Of a stretch of 64,000 bases of DNA, positions 1 through 8,457 are shown in pieces. The notes under the pieces were generated by a model that was not told the origin of the DNA, ran no database searches, and saw only the letters and a list, made by a program, of their open reading frames with translations. Each line of letters begins with the position of its first letter. Within the stretch, counting starts at the first letter, position 1. The position numbers were made by a program, and so were the translations under genes. The DNA comes from Pseudomonas sp. S04 (GTDB lineage Bacteria; Pseudomonadota; Gammaproteobacteria; Pseudomonadales; Pseudomonadaceae): NCBI RefSeq assembly GCF_009834545.1, contig NZ_CP019427.1, forward strand, positions 2,548,001-2,612,000, in the 5' to 3' direction.

Positions 1-25
1 GCGGGCGCTAGCTCCCCCAATCAAT

Positions 26-1876
26 TCAGGCCGGCTGGCCCATCTCCTCGAGGGAGGCACTGCGCAAATAGGTCTGGTACAGCGCCGCATAGGCTCCACC
101 CTGGGCAATCAACTGGCGGTGCGGGCCTTGTTCGACCAGGCGGCCGCGTTGAATCACCGCGATCCGGTCGGCGTCGCGAATGGTCGCCAGGCGGTGAGCG
201 ATGATGATCGCCGTACGGCCTTCGCACAGTCGCCGGAATGCCCGCTGAATACGCCGCTCGGTATGGATGTCGACCGCCGAGGTGGCCTCGTCCAGCACCA
301 GCACCGCCGGGTCGGCGAGGTAGGCCCGCACCAGGCACACCAGTTGCCGCTGGCCATGGCTCAGGTGCCCGCCCAAAGGCCCGACTTCGCTGTGGTACTG
401 GTGTGGCAGGCGCTCCAGCACCTCGTCGGCCCCCAGCTCGCGGGCCGCGGCGATCAGTGTTGCATCGCTGGCGTCGGGAGCGGCCAGGCGCAGGTTGTCG
501 AGGATGGTGCCGCTGAACAACACGTTGTCCTGCAGCACCACGCCAACGTTGCGGCGCAGCGCCTGCTGGGTCAGTTCGCGCACGTCGATGCCGTCGAGTC
601 GGACTGCCCCCGCCTGCACCTCGTAGAAGCGCGTCAACAACTGCACCAGGGTGCTCTTGCCATGGCCTGAAGGGCCGACGATCGCCAGCACTTCTCCCGC
701 GCGAACCTGCAAATCCAACTGATCGATCACCGGCGTCGGGCTGTGGGGGTCGTAGGCGAAACTCACCTGCTCGAAGCTCACGTCGCCACGCGCCCGGTCC
801 AGGAGGCGTGGGGTAGGGCTGTCGGTGATCTGCGGGCGGGTGTCGAGCAACAGGAAGATCCGCTGCGCCGACGCCGAACCGGTGGCGTAGCGCTCGAACA
901 GGTCCGACAGTTCCTGCAAAGGCCCAAGAAACAGGAACACGTAGAACAGGCTTTCAGCGATCTGGCCCACACTGACATCCGCTTGCGCCAGGCCATAGGC
1001 CCCCACCAGCAACAGCAGCGCCATGCCGGCGGAACTGAGCAGCGCGGTGAACGGCGCGAACCAGCTGGAGCGCAGGCTGCCGCGGATCAGTGCCTGGTTG
1101 AAGTCCTCGAGCAGACCACGGTAGCGCCGCAGGTTCGGAGTCTGTTGCGCGCACTGTTGCAACATCCGCGCGCCGCTGACGCTTTCCACCAGGTGCGCGG
1201 TGAAGCGGCTGCGGTTCTCCGCGACCTTGGCCCAGTTGCGTTGGGAGATGCGCTTGAAGCTCCAGGTCGCCAGCACCAGCAAGGGCACGGTGGCGACCAG
1301 GCTGAGGAAGAAACGCGGGTCGATCCGCCACAGCATCACGGCCGCCAGCCCGCAGCGCAGCAGTGCGCCCAGCAGCTCCGGCGGGCCCTGGATCAGCAGC
1401 GGTTCGAGGCTGTCGACATCGCGGTCGGCGCGGGAAATGATGCGCCCGGCCTTGGTCCGGTCGAAGTAGCTGACACTCAGGCTCTGCACGTGGGCGAACA
1501 CCCGCACTCGCAGGTCATTGAGTACACGGATCGCCGCGCCGCCGGCGACGAACTGCGAGACCCCGGCCAGCAGGAACCGACCAAGCCAGCTCGCCGCCAG
1601 GCCGAGACCCAGCCACAGCACCAGGCGCTCATCGAGCAACCAATGATCCTGCTGCTGGATCAGCCCACGGTCCAGCAGTTCGCGCACGAACCAGGGCCGC
1701 AGGAACACGGTGAACACCAGCAGCAGCTCGATGCCGATCACCGCGGCGATCGACCCGCGTATCGGTTTGAGCAGCGGCAGCAGGCGCGTCAACATGCTGC
1801 GGTCGAGAGCCTTTTTTGCCAGTGCTTCTTCAATTTCAATATCGCTCAAGGCTGTGCCGGCGATTGGATTAGCCAT
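26..1876 (-). CDS. ABC exporter half-transporter, membrane-ATPase fusion (subunit 2 of a heterodimer)
   Basis: A 616-residue MsbA/MdlB-type protein: about six membrane helices in residues 40-320, then a nucleotide-binding domain. The ATPase has Walker A GPSGHGKST, Walker B VLVLDEATS with the catalytic Glu, and the switch His in IIAHRLAT. Its signature motif is degenerate (LSHGQ instead of LSGGQ). The ATG overlaps the stop of the upstream partner gene (ATGGCTAA), so translation is probably coupled. The pair is expected to form one inner-membrane heterodimeric exporter. The substrate (lipid, drug or peptide) cannot be read from sequence. Confidence 0.9.
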   Translation of the reverse strand: MANPIAGTALSDIEIEEALAKKALDRSMLTRLLPLLKPIRGSIAAVIGIELLLVFTVFLRPWFVRELLDRGLIQQQDHWLLDERLVLWLGLGLAASWLGRFLLAGVSQFVAGGAAIRVLNDLRVRVFAHVQSLSVSYFDRTKAGRIISRADRDVDSLEPLLIQGPPELLGALLRCGLAAVMLWRIDPRFFLSLVATVPLLVLATWSFKRISQRNWAKVAENRSRFTAHLVESVSGARMLQQCAQQTPNLRRYRGLLEDFNQALIRGSLRSSWFAPFTALLSSAGMALLLLVGAYGLAQADVSVGQIAESLFYVFLFLGPLQELSDLFERYATGSASAQRIFLLLDTRPQITDSPTPRLLDRARGDVSFEQVSFAYDPHSPTPVIDQLDLQVRAGEVLAIVGPSGHGKSTLVQLLTRFYEVQAGAVRLDGIDVRELTQQALRRNVGVVLQDNVLFSGTILDNLRLAAPDASDATLIAAARELGADEVLERLPHQYHSEVGPLGGHLSHGQRQLVCLVRAYLADPAVLVLDEATSAVDIHTERRIQRAFRRLCEGRTAIIIAHRLATIRDADRIAVIQRGRLVEQGPHRQLIAQGGAYAALYQTYLRSASLEEMGQPA

Positions 1877-3650
1877 GGTCGATCCCTAGCAGGTCGCGGT
1901 AGTCGGGGTGGGTTTGCAGCAGTTCGCAGTGCTGGCCGCTGGCGACGATCCGGCCGTCCTGGAGCATCAGCACGCGGTCGGCGAGGAGGATGGTCGAGAG
2001 CTTGCTGGAGATCACCAACACGCTGGTGGCCCGGCCCTGGTCGCGGCGCAGTTGGCGAATGTTGTCCAGGACCTGGCGTTCGCTGATGGCATCGAGGGCG
2101 CTGGTGGCGTCGTCCAGGCACAGGATGTCGGGCTCGCCGAGCAGGGCGCGGGCCAGGCACAGACGCTGGCGCTGGCCGCCGGAGAGCGTCACGCCGCGAT
2201 CACCCAGGGGCGTGGCCAGGCCATGGGGCAGGCGTTCGAGCACGTCTTCGGCGGCAGCCAGGCGCAAGCCCTGGCGCAACTGTTGTTCACTGGCCGTCGG
2301 CGCGCACAGGCGCAGGTTGGCGGCCAGGGTGTCGGAAAACAGAAAGCTCTCCTGGGGCACCACGTGCACCCGGCGCCGCAGTTGATTGAGGTCCAGTTGC
2401 CGAATGTCCTGCCAGCCGGCGGCGTCCGAGCCCAGCAGCAGACGTCCGCTCGTGACCTCACTGAGGCGCGGCAACAGGCTGGCCAGCAGGCTTTTGCCGG
2501 TGCCTGTCGCGCCCACCAGGGCGACGATTTCCCCTGGCTGCAGGGTCAGCGAGCAGTCGCGCAAAATGGCCTGGCCACCGCCGGGCGGGCTGACGCTGAC
2601 GTGCTCCAGTTTCAGCCCCAGGGGCGTTTCGGGCAGGCTGGCCGGGCCGCTGCGGATCGCCGCTGGCTCGTCCAGCAGCTGCCAGATGCGCTCGGCGCTG
2701 GAGCGGGCGTCGGCGAAGGTCTGCATCACTCGACCGATGCCTTCGATCCGAAACACCAGGGTGGTGGCGATCAGCAGCGAGGTCACCAGCTCGCCGATCC
2801 CCAGCTGCGCGTTGGCCACCAGATGGGCGCCATACACCAGGATCCATACATGCCCCAGGGCGACCACGGCCTGGGGCAGGGGAATCCGCGAGCTGGAGTA
2901 GGCCAGGGCCAGCCGTGCGTGTTCGGCGAACAGCGCCACCTGTGCGGCGAAGCGCTGGGTGCGGCGGTGTTCGAGGCCGAACGACTTGATCACCCGCACA
3001 CCACCGATGCCCTCGCTCAAGTCCTGGTTGACCCGGTCGTAGGCGGCGCCAACGGCCCGGTCGAGGCTGACCAGGCGCTCGGTCTGGCGCACGAAAATCC
3101 ACAGTCCGAGGACCGTCAGCAACAGCGGCACCAGCCCCAGCAGCGGGTTGTACCAGCTCAACAGGCCGACCGTGGCCAGCACCACCAGCGGGGTTTCCAC
3201 CACCTGGCGCCAGAAGCTGATGAGCGCGTCGCGAACCTTGTCGGCATCGCGGGTGGTGCGGGTAATCATCTCGCCCATGCCGTGCTGCCAGTGGTAGCCC
3301 AAGTGCAGGTCCTGGACCTGCTGCAGGATGCGCTCGCGCAGGCGCGTCAGCAGCTCCTGGCTGAGCACCAGCGACAGCACGCTGGCGGCGTACTGCAAGA
3401 TGCCACGACCCAGGGCCACGGCCAGCATCAACCACAGCCAGTACCAGCCGAGGCTGGCGTCCAGGCTGCCATCGGCCTGGTGGACCACCGCGCGGCCGGT
3501 GCTGACGTCGTTCACTGCATGGCCGATCAGCCACTGCTGCCAGACCAGGCCGAGGTTGATTGCAACGTACAGCGCCGCCACCAGGGCGAAGCGCCAGGGC
3601 ATTTCCCGGTAGATCGCCAGGCAGCGCAGAAGGGGGTGTTTTTCGATCAT
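1869..3650 (-). CDS. ABC exporter half-transporter, membrane-ATPase fusion (subunit 1 of a heterodimer)
   Basis: A 593-residue partner of the next gene, with an N-terminal six-helix exporter domain and a C-terminal ATPase. Walker A GATGTGKS and signature LSGGQRQ are intact. Walker B reads LCLDDATS, so the catalytic Glu is Asp, and the switch-loop His is missing (VISSKLST). Such changes are known from the degenerate site of heterodimeric exporters. I chose the ATG at 3650 (protein starts MIEKHPLL). The open frame runs 22 codons further upstream, but that stretch is translated REP DNA and not protein-like. Confidence 0.88.
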   Translation of the reverse strand: MIEKHPLLRCLAIYREMPWRFALVAALYVAINLGLVWQQWLIGHAVNDVSTGRAVVHQADGSLDASLGWYWLWLMLAVALGRGILQYAASVLSLVLSQELLTRLRERILQQVQDLHLGYHWQHGMGEMITRTTRDADKVRDALISFWRQVVETPLVVLATVGLLSWYNPLLGLVPLLLTVLGLWIFVRQTERLVSLDRAVGAAYDRVNQDLSEGIGGVRVIKSFGLEHRRTQRFAAQVALFAEHARLALAYSSSRIPLPQAVVALGHVWILVYGAHLVANAQLGIGELVTSLLIATTLVFRIEGIGRVMQTFADARSSAERIWQLLDEPAAIRSGPASLPETPLGLKLEHVSVSPPGGGQAILRDCSLTLQPGEIVALVGATGTGKSLLASLLPRLSEVTSGRLLLGSDAAGWQDIRQLDLNQLRRRVHVVPQESFLFSDTLAANLRLCAPTASEQQLRQGLRLAAAEDVLERLPHGLATPLGDRGVTLSGGQRQRLCLARALLGEPDILCLDDATSALDAISERQVLDNIRQLRRDQGRATSVLVISSKLSTILLADRVLMLQDGRIVASGQHCELLQTHPDYRDLLGIDHG

Positions 3651-3677
3651 GGAGAGCTCATTAGCGTCACGGGGCTT

Positions 3678-3743
3678 GTGGGAGCAAGGCTTGCCCGCGA
3701 TGGCGATCACCAGCACGCCATCGCGGGCAAGCCTTGCTCCTAC
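3678..3743. repeat. REP pair (BIME)
   Basis: Two REP sequences in inverted orientation (GGAGCAAGGCTTGCCCGCGA and its complement) flank about 20 bp between two minus-strand genes. REP pairs of this type are common intergenic elements of fluorescent pseudomonads. Confidence 0.85.
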
Positions 3744-3761
3744 GGGTATGGGGTGGGGGGG

Positions 3762-5009
3762 TTAGCGGCGGGTCGCGCCCTGTTGTTCCTTGGCATTGAG
3801 GATCGCGGTGTATTCGCCCGGGTCGACGCCGTTGAGGTAATAGTTGCCGACGTGGTGCAGGCGCCAGCGGATCGGGTCGTGGGTGGTGTGCACCCGGGCG
3901 TTGCGCCAGAAGCGGTCGAGGTTCCATTTGCTCAGGGACGAACTGGCGCCGAGCAGGGAGAAGATGTCGCTGGAGATCTGCAGCGATGCTCGGTCCGAAT
4001 GGGCGCGGGCGGTGGCCACCGAGAGGATCAGTTCGTCCTGCAGCTCTTTATTGTCCGGGTCCAGTTCGTGTTGGTCGAACACCTGTGCGGCCTCGCGCAG
4101 CAGTGCTTCGGCGCCGCGCAGGGCCACCGCGTACTCGCCGATCTGCTTGATGATGTGCGGTTCCTCATTGGCGTGTTCGACGCCGCTTTCTACCCACGGC
4201 CGGGCATTGTGCTTGAGGTAGTCCACGGCAGCGGCCAGGGCGCCGGCGGCAATGCCGGTGTCGATGGCGGCGTGGAGGATCTGCGGGAAGGTCAGGCCGG
4301 TGCGCTTCATCGGTCCTTTGCGCTGGGACACGAAGCGTTCGTCGAGCTCAATGTTGTCGAAAATCACCGTGCCGCTGACTGAGTTTTTCTGGCCGAAGGC
4401 TTCCCAGTCATCCACCAGGGTCAAGCCCTCGGTGTTGCGATTGAGCAGCACCCCGGCACCGCCATCGTCGGAAGCTGCCGTCAGGGAGATCCACTCGGCG
4501 AGGTAGGAGCCGGTGGAGTAGAACTTGCTGCCATTGAGGATCAGCTTGCCGTCCGCACGGCGCTCGACCCGAGTCTTGAGGGCGAATTTGTTTTTGCCAC
4601 CGACTTCCGCCAGGGCATTGCCAAAGCGCTTGCCGGCCAACACGTCGCTGACCAGGCGGTCGCGCACGGCGTCCGGGTAACCGGTGAAAATCCCCCGCAG
4701 CATCACGTTGTGAATCTGCAGTAACTGGCCGACCCCGCCATCGGCCACGGAAATCAGGCGCACGGTTTCGACGATGGTCTGCACCGATGCGCCCAGCCCG
4801 CCAAAGGCCTTGGGCACGCCGATGGCGGTGAGGCCGCTGTCCGACAGCAACTGCGCCTGGCGCCGGGGCAACTGGCCGTTCTGGCTGGCGTCGGCTGCGA
4901 TCTCGGCGATTTCCCGGGCAATCTCCCGGGCCACGGCAATGGCCTCGGCCTCGCTGGTCAACTGGCGTACGGGGGCCAGCGTGTGGGGTAGGGGTTCGAT
5001 CTTGCTCAT
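3762..5009 (-). CDS. sfnB: SfnB/DszC-like flavin-dependent monooxygenase (acyl-CoA dehydrogenase fold)
   Basis: A 415-residue protein of the acyl-CoA dehydrogenase fold, in the branch that includes SfnB and the dibenzothiophene monooxygenase DszC. The C-terminus reads DRFWRNARVHTTHDP and then LNG. From memory, DszC has DRFWRNVRTHSLHDP with two functional His residues; the equivalents here are about H374 and H377. Members use reduced flavin and O2 to oxidise sulfur compounds. The ATG at 5009 has GAGGAA 6 bases upstream; a longer open frame to 5435 lacks support. The gene is divergent from the DszB-like gene and preceded by a -24/-12 promoter match. The substrate is unknown. The gene symbol rests on family resemblance. 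Confidence 0.85.
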   Translation of the reverse strand: MSKIEPLPHTLAPVRQLTSEAEAIAVAREIAREIAEIAADASQNGQLPRRQAQLLSDSGLTAIGVPKAFGGLGASVQTIVETVRLISVADGGVGQLLQIHNVMLRGIFTGYPDAVRDRLVSDVLAGKRFGNALAEVGGKNKFALKTRVERRADGKLILNGSKFYSTGSYLAEWISLTAASDDGGAGVLLNRNTEGLTLVDDWEAFGQKNSVSGTVIFDNIELDERFVSQRKGPMKRTGLTFPQILHAAIDTGIAAGALAAAVDYLKHNARPWVESGVEHANEEPHIIKQIGEYAVALRGAEALLREAAQVFDQHELDPDNKELQDELILSVATARAHSDRASLQISSDIFSLLGASSSLSKWNLDRFWRNARVHTTHDPIRWRLHHVGNYYLNGVDPGEYTAILNAKEQQGATRR

Positions 5010-5081
5010 AGCGATTCCTCGGCTAATGGATTGCCAGCTCCTGCAGGAGGGGGCGTGGTTGATAGGCGCTGGAACTGCCTT

Positions 5082-5099
5082 GAGCAAGTTGTGCGCCAA
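5082..5099 (-). promoter_or_regulatory. Sigma-54 promoter match for the SfnB/DszC-like gene
   Basis: The minus strand reads TTGGCGCACAACTTGCTC, with GG and GC exactly 10 bases apart. This is close to the sigma-54 consensus TGGCAC-N5-TTGC. It lies about 75 bp upstream of the start at 5009. Confidence 0.65.
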
Positions 5100-5141
5100 G
5101 GTCGGCAAACCCTTGCCCAGCGTGGCTTTGGTCGCGGGGGT

Positions 5142-5208
5142 GTTGCTGGGGCAGCAGTGCACGGAAGGCGACTGCGCGGCCAGCAGCAGTGCTCGCGCAA
5201 TGCTGCTG
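5142..5208. promoter_or_regulatory. Candidate upstream activating sites in the 331-bp divergent region
   Basis: Between the two divergent promoters lie TGTTGCTGGGGCAGCA (5141-5156), an inverted repeat CAGCAGCA (5181-5188) with TGCTGCTG (5201-5208), and GCAATGCTGC (5197-5206). The first and last motifs recur at 24542-24578, in front of the second operon. Enhancer-type binding by an SfnR-like activator is an inference. I see no gene in 5010-5340. Confidence 0.4.
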
Positions 5209-5281
5209 ACAGGCCAGCAATCAAACCCCGTGGTTAACCCGCTGCACGGCGCCAGCCCAGGTAAACCGGGGCTTGGCGCTC

Positions 5282-5298
5282 TTGGCACGGACGCTGCA
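5282..5298 (+). promoter_or_regulatory. Sigma-54 promoter match for the DszB-like operon
   Basis: The sequence TTGGCACGGACGCTGCA has GG at 5284-5285 and GC at 5296-5297, exactly 10 bases apart. The -24 part TGGCACG fits the sigma-54 consensus perfectly. The ATG at 5341 is about 43 bases downstream of the -12 element. Confidence 0.7.
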
Positions 5299-5340
5299 CT
5301 GGCCTTGGCAACTGACTCGCAAAACCCGATGGAGCTGCCC

Positions 5341-6396
5341 ATGACGCTTGCTGCCCAACACCCCAGCCCGCTTGCCGAGACCGAGCTGGCGCAGATCTGG
5401 TTCACCCGCTGCCCGGTGCCGACCGCCTCGGGCATCGCCTACAAACTCGGCTGGCTCAGCGCAGAGTTTGCCGCCGACGGCCTGCCGGTCTCGACCTTGC
5501 AGGAGGCCCGGCAACTGGGCCGGCATCACTACGATCACCAACTGCCGGGGCTGTTTCGCGAAGGCGGTAACGTTCCGGCACTGGCGGCGCGTGCCGCTGG
5601 GGCGCCGAGCCGGTTGATCGGCCTGACCTGGATCGAGGAGTGGCAGACCATTCTGGTTCGCCCGGACTCCGGCATCCGTAGTGCGCAAGACCTCAAGGGC
5701 AAGCGCCTGGCCTTGCCGGCTTGGGGCGACAGTCGTCCCGGCAGCATCGCCCGGGCCATGAGCCTGCACGGCTACAAAGGCGCGTTGAGCCTGGCTGGCC
5801 TGGGCTTTGACGACGTCGAGCTGGTGGAGGTGGCGCTGCAGGACCAGGAGCAGGCGGCCAACCCGCAGGAAGGTTTGCAACGCCTGTGGTCGGGCCTGGA
5901 TTACCTGGTGCGCGGCGAGGTCGATGCGGTCTACGTCAAGGGCGCTTCCGCAGCCGACGCCGCGCGCCGGCTGGGGCTCGTAGTGGGGATTGACCTGGAC
6001 CAGATCACTGATCCGCGCTACCGCATCAACAACGGCACGCCACGACCGATCACCGTGCACCAGAGCCTGCTGGACAACCATTTCGAGCTGGTGGTGCGGT
6101 TCCTCGCGCAAGCCCTCAGTGCTGCCGACTGGGCCGCCGACAACCGCGAAGCCCTGCACGCCATTCTCGAAGAGGAGACCCGTGCCGGCAGCGCTGGTGT
6201 GGCCGAAGCCTATCGTGGCGATTTCCATACCACCCTGGCCCCGGACCTGTCGGCGCAACGCCTGGAGTTCCTGCAGATCCAGAAAAACTTCCTGTACCTG
6301 CACGGCTTCCTCGAAGGCGATTTCGACATCGCCGACTGGGTTGACCCGCGCCCCTTGCAAGCCGCCCATGAACTGTTGGCCAAGCGCCGCGCCTGA
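5341..6396 (+). CDS. DszB-like sulfinate desulfinase family protein (periplasmic-binding-protein fold, no signal peptide)
   Basis: A 351-residue protein of the SsuA/NMT1 fold. It has no signal peptide, so it should be cytoplasmic and not a transporter binding protein. It keeps the features described for DszB, the 2'-hydroxybiphenyl-2-sulfinate desulfinase: Cys24 in CPVP, His62/His63 in HHYD, and the R-x-G-G motif (Arg73, Gly75, Gly76). DszB has these as C27, H60 and R70-x-G-G73, from memory. A C-S bond cleaving role that releases sulfite is therefore likely; the substrate is unknown. The ATG at 5341 has GGAG 7 bases upstream. An in-frame ATG at 5329 is less well placed. First gene of a long operon. 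Confidence 0.75.
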   Translation: MTLAAQHPSPLAETELAQIWFTRCPVPTASGIAYKLGWLSAEFAADGLPVSTLQEARQLGRHHYDHQLPGLFREGGNVPALAARAAGAPSRLIGLTWIEEWQTILVRPDSGIRSAQDLKGKRLALPAWGDSRPGSIARAMSLHGYKGALSLAGLGFDDVELVEVALQDQEQAANPQEGLQRLWSGLDYLVRGEVDAVYVKGASAADAARRLGLVVGIDLDQITDPRYRINNGTPRPITVHQSLLDNHFELVVRFLAQALSAADWAADNREALHAILEEETRAGSAGVAEAYRGDFHTTLAPDLSAQRLEFLQIQKNFLYLHGFLEGDFDIADWVDPRPLQAAHELLAKRRA

Positions 6397-6411
6397 ACCC
6401 GGAGAACTGCC

Positions 6412-7143
6412 ATGACTGTACTCATCCACGAACAACTGATCAGCGAACAACTGCAAGCTTTCATCGACAAGGTGCTGCTGGAGGCCGAACAAGCCTTCAG
6501 TGTGTTCCGTGAAACCAACACCATCACCGCCAACGGTACCGTCGGCTTCATCGAGCGGGTGCCGGGCGAGGAATTGCTGGTCTCGGTCAACTACGGCGGG
6601 CCGTGGAACTACCGCCAACCGCTGCAGGCCACCGTCACCGACTTCGCTGGCAAGGTGATCTACGGCAAGGGCAAGGGTGGCCTGGGTCGCTACACCAAGT
6701 TGTTCCAGACCCACCCCGATGTCACCACCGTGTCCCACGTGCATTCGCCGTACCTCGGCGCCTGGGCCCAGACCCACCGCACGCTGCCGTTCCATTACGT
6801 GCCGGTGCAGCGCTATCAGCTGGCGCGCGAGCTGCCGGTGTACATCGACCGGCGTCAGCCGGAAGTGGATTTTATCCTCGACAAGATCGCCGAGAACCCC
6901 TTCAACCTGGCGATCCTCGAAGCCAACGGCGGTTCCACCGTGTGGGGCAAGCAGGGGCTGCGCGCCACCGCCGAGTTCATTCTGTTGCTGGAGGAGGGCG
7001 CACAACTGCAGTTGCTCGCCGACGCCCTGGGCGGATCGCGTGCCTACGGCCCGGGCGTACTGACCCAGCAATGGAAGATGAGCGGACTGTATGACCAGGC
7101 CACGGAATTGGGACTGGTGCCGGCGATTGATCGGCGTAGCTGA
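6412..7143 (+). CDS. Class II aldolase/adducin-like protein
   Basis: A 243-residue protein whose central part reads THPDVTTVSHVHSPYLGAWAQ. That is the metal-binding H-x-H and substrate region of class II aldolases such as L-fuculose-phosphate aldolase. It lies 15 bp after the DszB-like gene and before a monooxygenase, so it may process the carbon skeleton after desulfurisation (inference). The family also contains epimerases and decarboxylases, so the reaction is open. The start has GGAG 8 bases upstream. Confidence 0.75.
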   Translation: MTVLIHEQLISEQLQAFIDKVLLEAEQAFSVFRETNTITANGTVGFIERVPGEELLVSVNYGGPWNYRQPLQATVTDFAGKVIYGKGKGGLGRYTKLFQTHPDVTTVSHVHSPYLGAWAQTHRTLPFHYVPVQRYQLARELPVYIDRRQPEVDFILDKIAENPFNLAILEANGGSTVWGKQGLRATAEFILLLEEGAQLQLLADALGGSRAYGPGVLTQQWKMSGLYDQATELGLVPAIDRRS

Positions 7144-7175
7144 GCCGCTGATTACCCCTAACCCCTGTCTGCGCT

Positions 7176-7231
7176 GGCTTGCCCGCGATGCCGGGCTCGC
7201 GGGCGCCATCGCGGGCAAGCCTTGCTCCTAC
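7176..7231. repeat. REP pair (BIME)
   Basis: Inverted REP sequences (GGCTTGCCCGCGATG and CATCGCGGGCAAGCC) lie in the 109-bp gap inside the operon, between the aldolase-like gene and the SsuD-like gene. Their hairpins could set different message stabilities within the operon. Confidence 0.8.
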
Positions 7232-7252
7232 CTCATCGAAAGGAACACACCC

Positions 7253-8446
7253 ATGGCAGTCAAGATTCTCTGGTACCTCACCACCCCCGACGGTCCCTAT
7301 CCGTGGGAGCCCGAGGGCCGCTGGCAGACTGATTTCGAGCACCTCAAGCAATTGGCCGTGGCCAGCGATCGCCTGGGTTACTACGGCGCGTTGCTGGGCT
7401 CCAGTCCCAACGACAGCCTGGCGGTGTCCGCCGCCCTGATCGATGCGACCCAGCGCTTGCGCTTCCTCGTGGCGCAGCACCCGGGCGAGCTGTCGCCGGC
7501 GGTATTGGCCAAGTGGGCACTGACCTTCGACCAGTTCTCCAATGGTCGCTTGCTGTTCAACGTGGTCAACGGCAACGACGCTGGCCTGGCCACCCTCGGC
7601 GTGCATTACCCGCACGATCAGCGTTATGACTTCAGCCTGGAATACTGGCGCGCCTTCCAGGGTTTCTACGCCGGCGATACCAGCGGCTACGACGGCCAAT
7701 ACGTCAAGCTTGCGCCACGCGCGGCGGGCGCCGCCAACCATCCATTGGGCGGTTGGCATCCACCCCGGCAAAAGCCCGGTATTGCGTTGTGGGGCGCCGG
7801 GACATCCGGACCCGGCGTGGCTCACTCAGTGCAGTTGCTCGACGTCTACCTGAGCTTTGCCAACACCCCGCCAAAACTCGGCGACAAGTTCCGCAAGGTG
7901 GCCGCCGAAGCGGCGAAGATCGGCCGCGAACTGACCTTCGGCACCCGCCTGCAGATCATCGTCCGCGAAACCGAGGAGGAGGCCTGGGCCCACGCCGAGA
8001 AACTGCTGCAACGCACTTCGTTGCAGACCGCGCGCAACGCGGTCGAGCGCCAGTTGCCGGCCGGTGAAACCTTCGACAGCTTCCACAGCGACGACCCACA
8101 AACCCAACACAACCTGGATACCCTGCGTGCCGGGCGTCTGCCCAAGGCCCGGGACCTGGAGATCTACCCCAACGTCTGGCTCGGCCCCAGCCTGTTCGGT
8201 TTCAACATCCTCGGCCCGGCCGCCGGCACCTACCTGGTGGGCAGCGCCGAGCAAGTGGCCGAACGGATTCGCGAGTACGAGGCCCAGGGCACCTCGGCCT
8301 TCATCCTCTCGGGTTTCCCGCTGATCGACGAAGCCCATCGAGTGGCTGACCTGCTGTTCCCGCTGCTGGACCTGGACCACGGCTTCGACGTGCCGCGCCT
8401 GGGCGTCAGCCGCCGGGCAGCACCGCGCACCACCGAGCAGGCATAA
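7253..8446 (+). CDS. SsuD-like FMNH2-dependent alkanesulfonate-type monooxygenase (LLM class)
   Basis: A 397-residue bacterial-luciferase-like (TIM barrel) monooxygenase. It resembles E. coli SsuD over its length, for example DRLGY near residue 43, FSNGRLLFNVVNGND near 95, and a C-terminal AGTYLVGSAEQVAERIREYEAQGTSAFILSGFP-type segment. Family members split sulfonates to aldehyde and sulfite with reduced flavin and O2. The SsuD active-site Cys54 region reads GSSPND here, with no Cys, so the substrate may differ. The start at 7253 follows AAAGGA. It lies 11 bp upstream of the importer binding-protein gene. Confidence 0.85.
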   Translation: MAVKILWYLTTPDGPYPWEPEGRWQTDFEHLKQLAVASDRLGYYGALLGSSPNDSLAVSAALIDATQRLRFLVAQHPGELSPAVLAKWALTFDQFSNGRLLFNVVNGNDAGLATLGVHYPHDQRYDFSLEYWRAFQGFYAGDTSGYDGQYVKLAPRAAGAANHPLGGWHPPRQKPGIALWGAGTSGPGVAHSVQLLDVYLSFANTPPKLGDKFRKVAAEAAKIGRELTFGTRLQIIVRETEEEAWAHAEKLLQRTSLQTARNAVERQLPAGETFDSFHSDDPQTQHNLDTLRAGRLPKARDLEIYPNVWLGPSLFGFNILGPAAGTYLVGSAEQVAERIREYEAQGTSAFILSGFPLIDEAHRVADLLFPLLDLDHGFDVPRLGVSRRAAPRTTEQA

Positions 8447-8457
8447 GGAAGCGCGTC

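Noticed and set aside
1908..4382. Long antisense open frames (for example the 824-codon plus-strand frame here, and 27414-29678 on the minus strand)
   Set aside because: They are shadows in high-GC DNA opposite well-recognised genes. The proteins are Gln/Ala/Gly-rich without any family pattern.
5341..6396. Reading this gene simply as a sulfonate ABC transporter binding protein
   Set aside because: There is no signal peptide and no permease or ATPase of the SsuBC type beside it, and the DszB catalytic set is present. It remains the main alternative if the Cys/His/Arg pocket is not confirmed.
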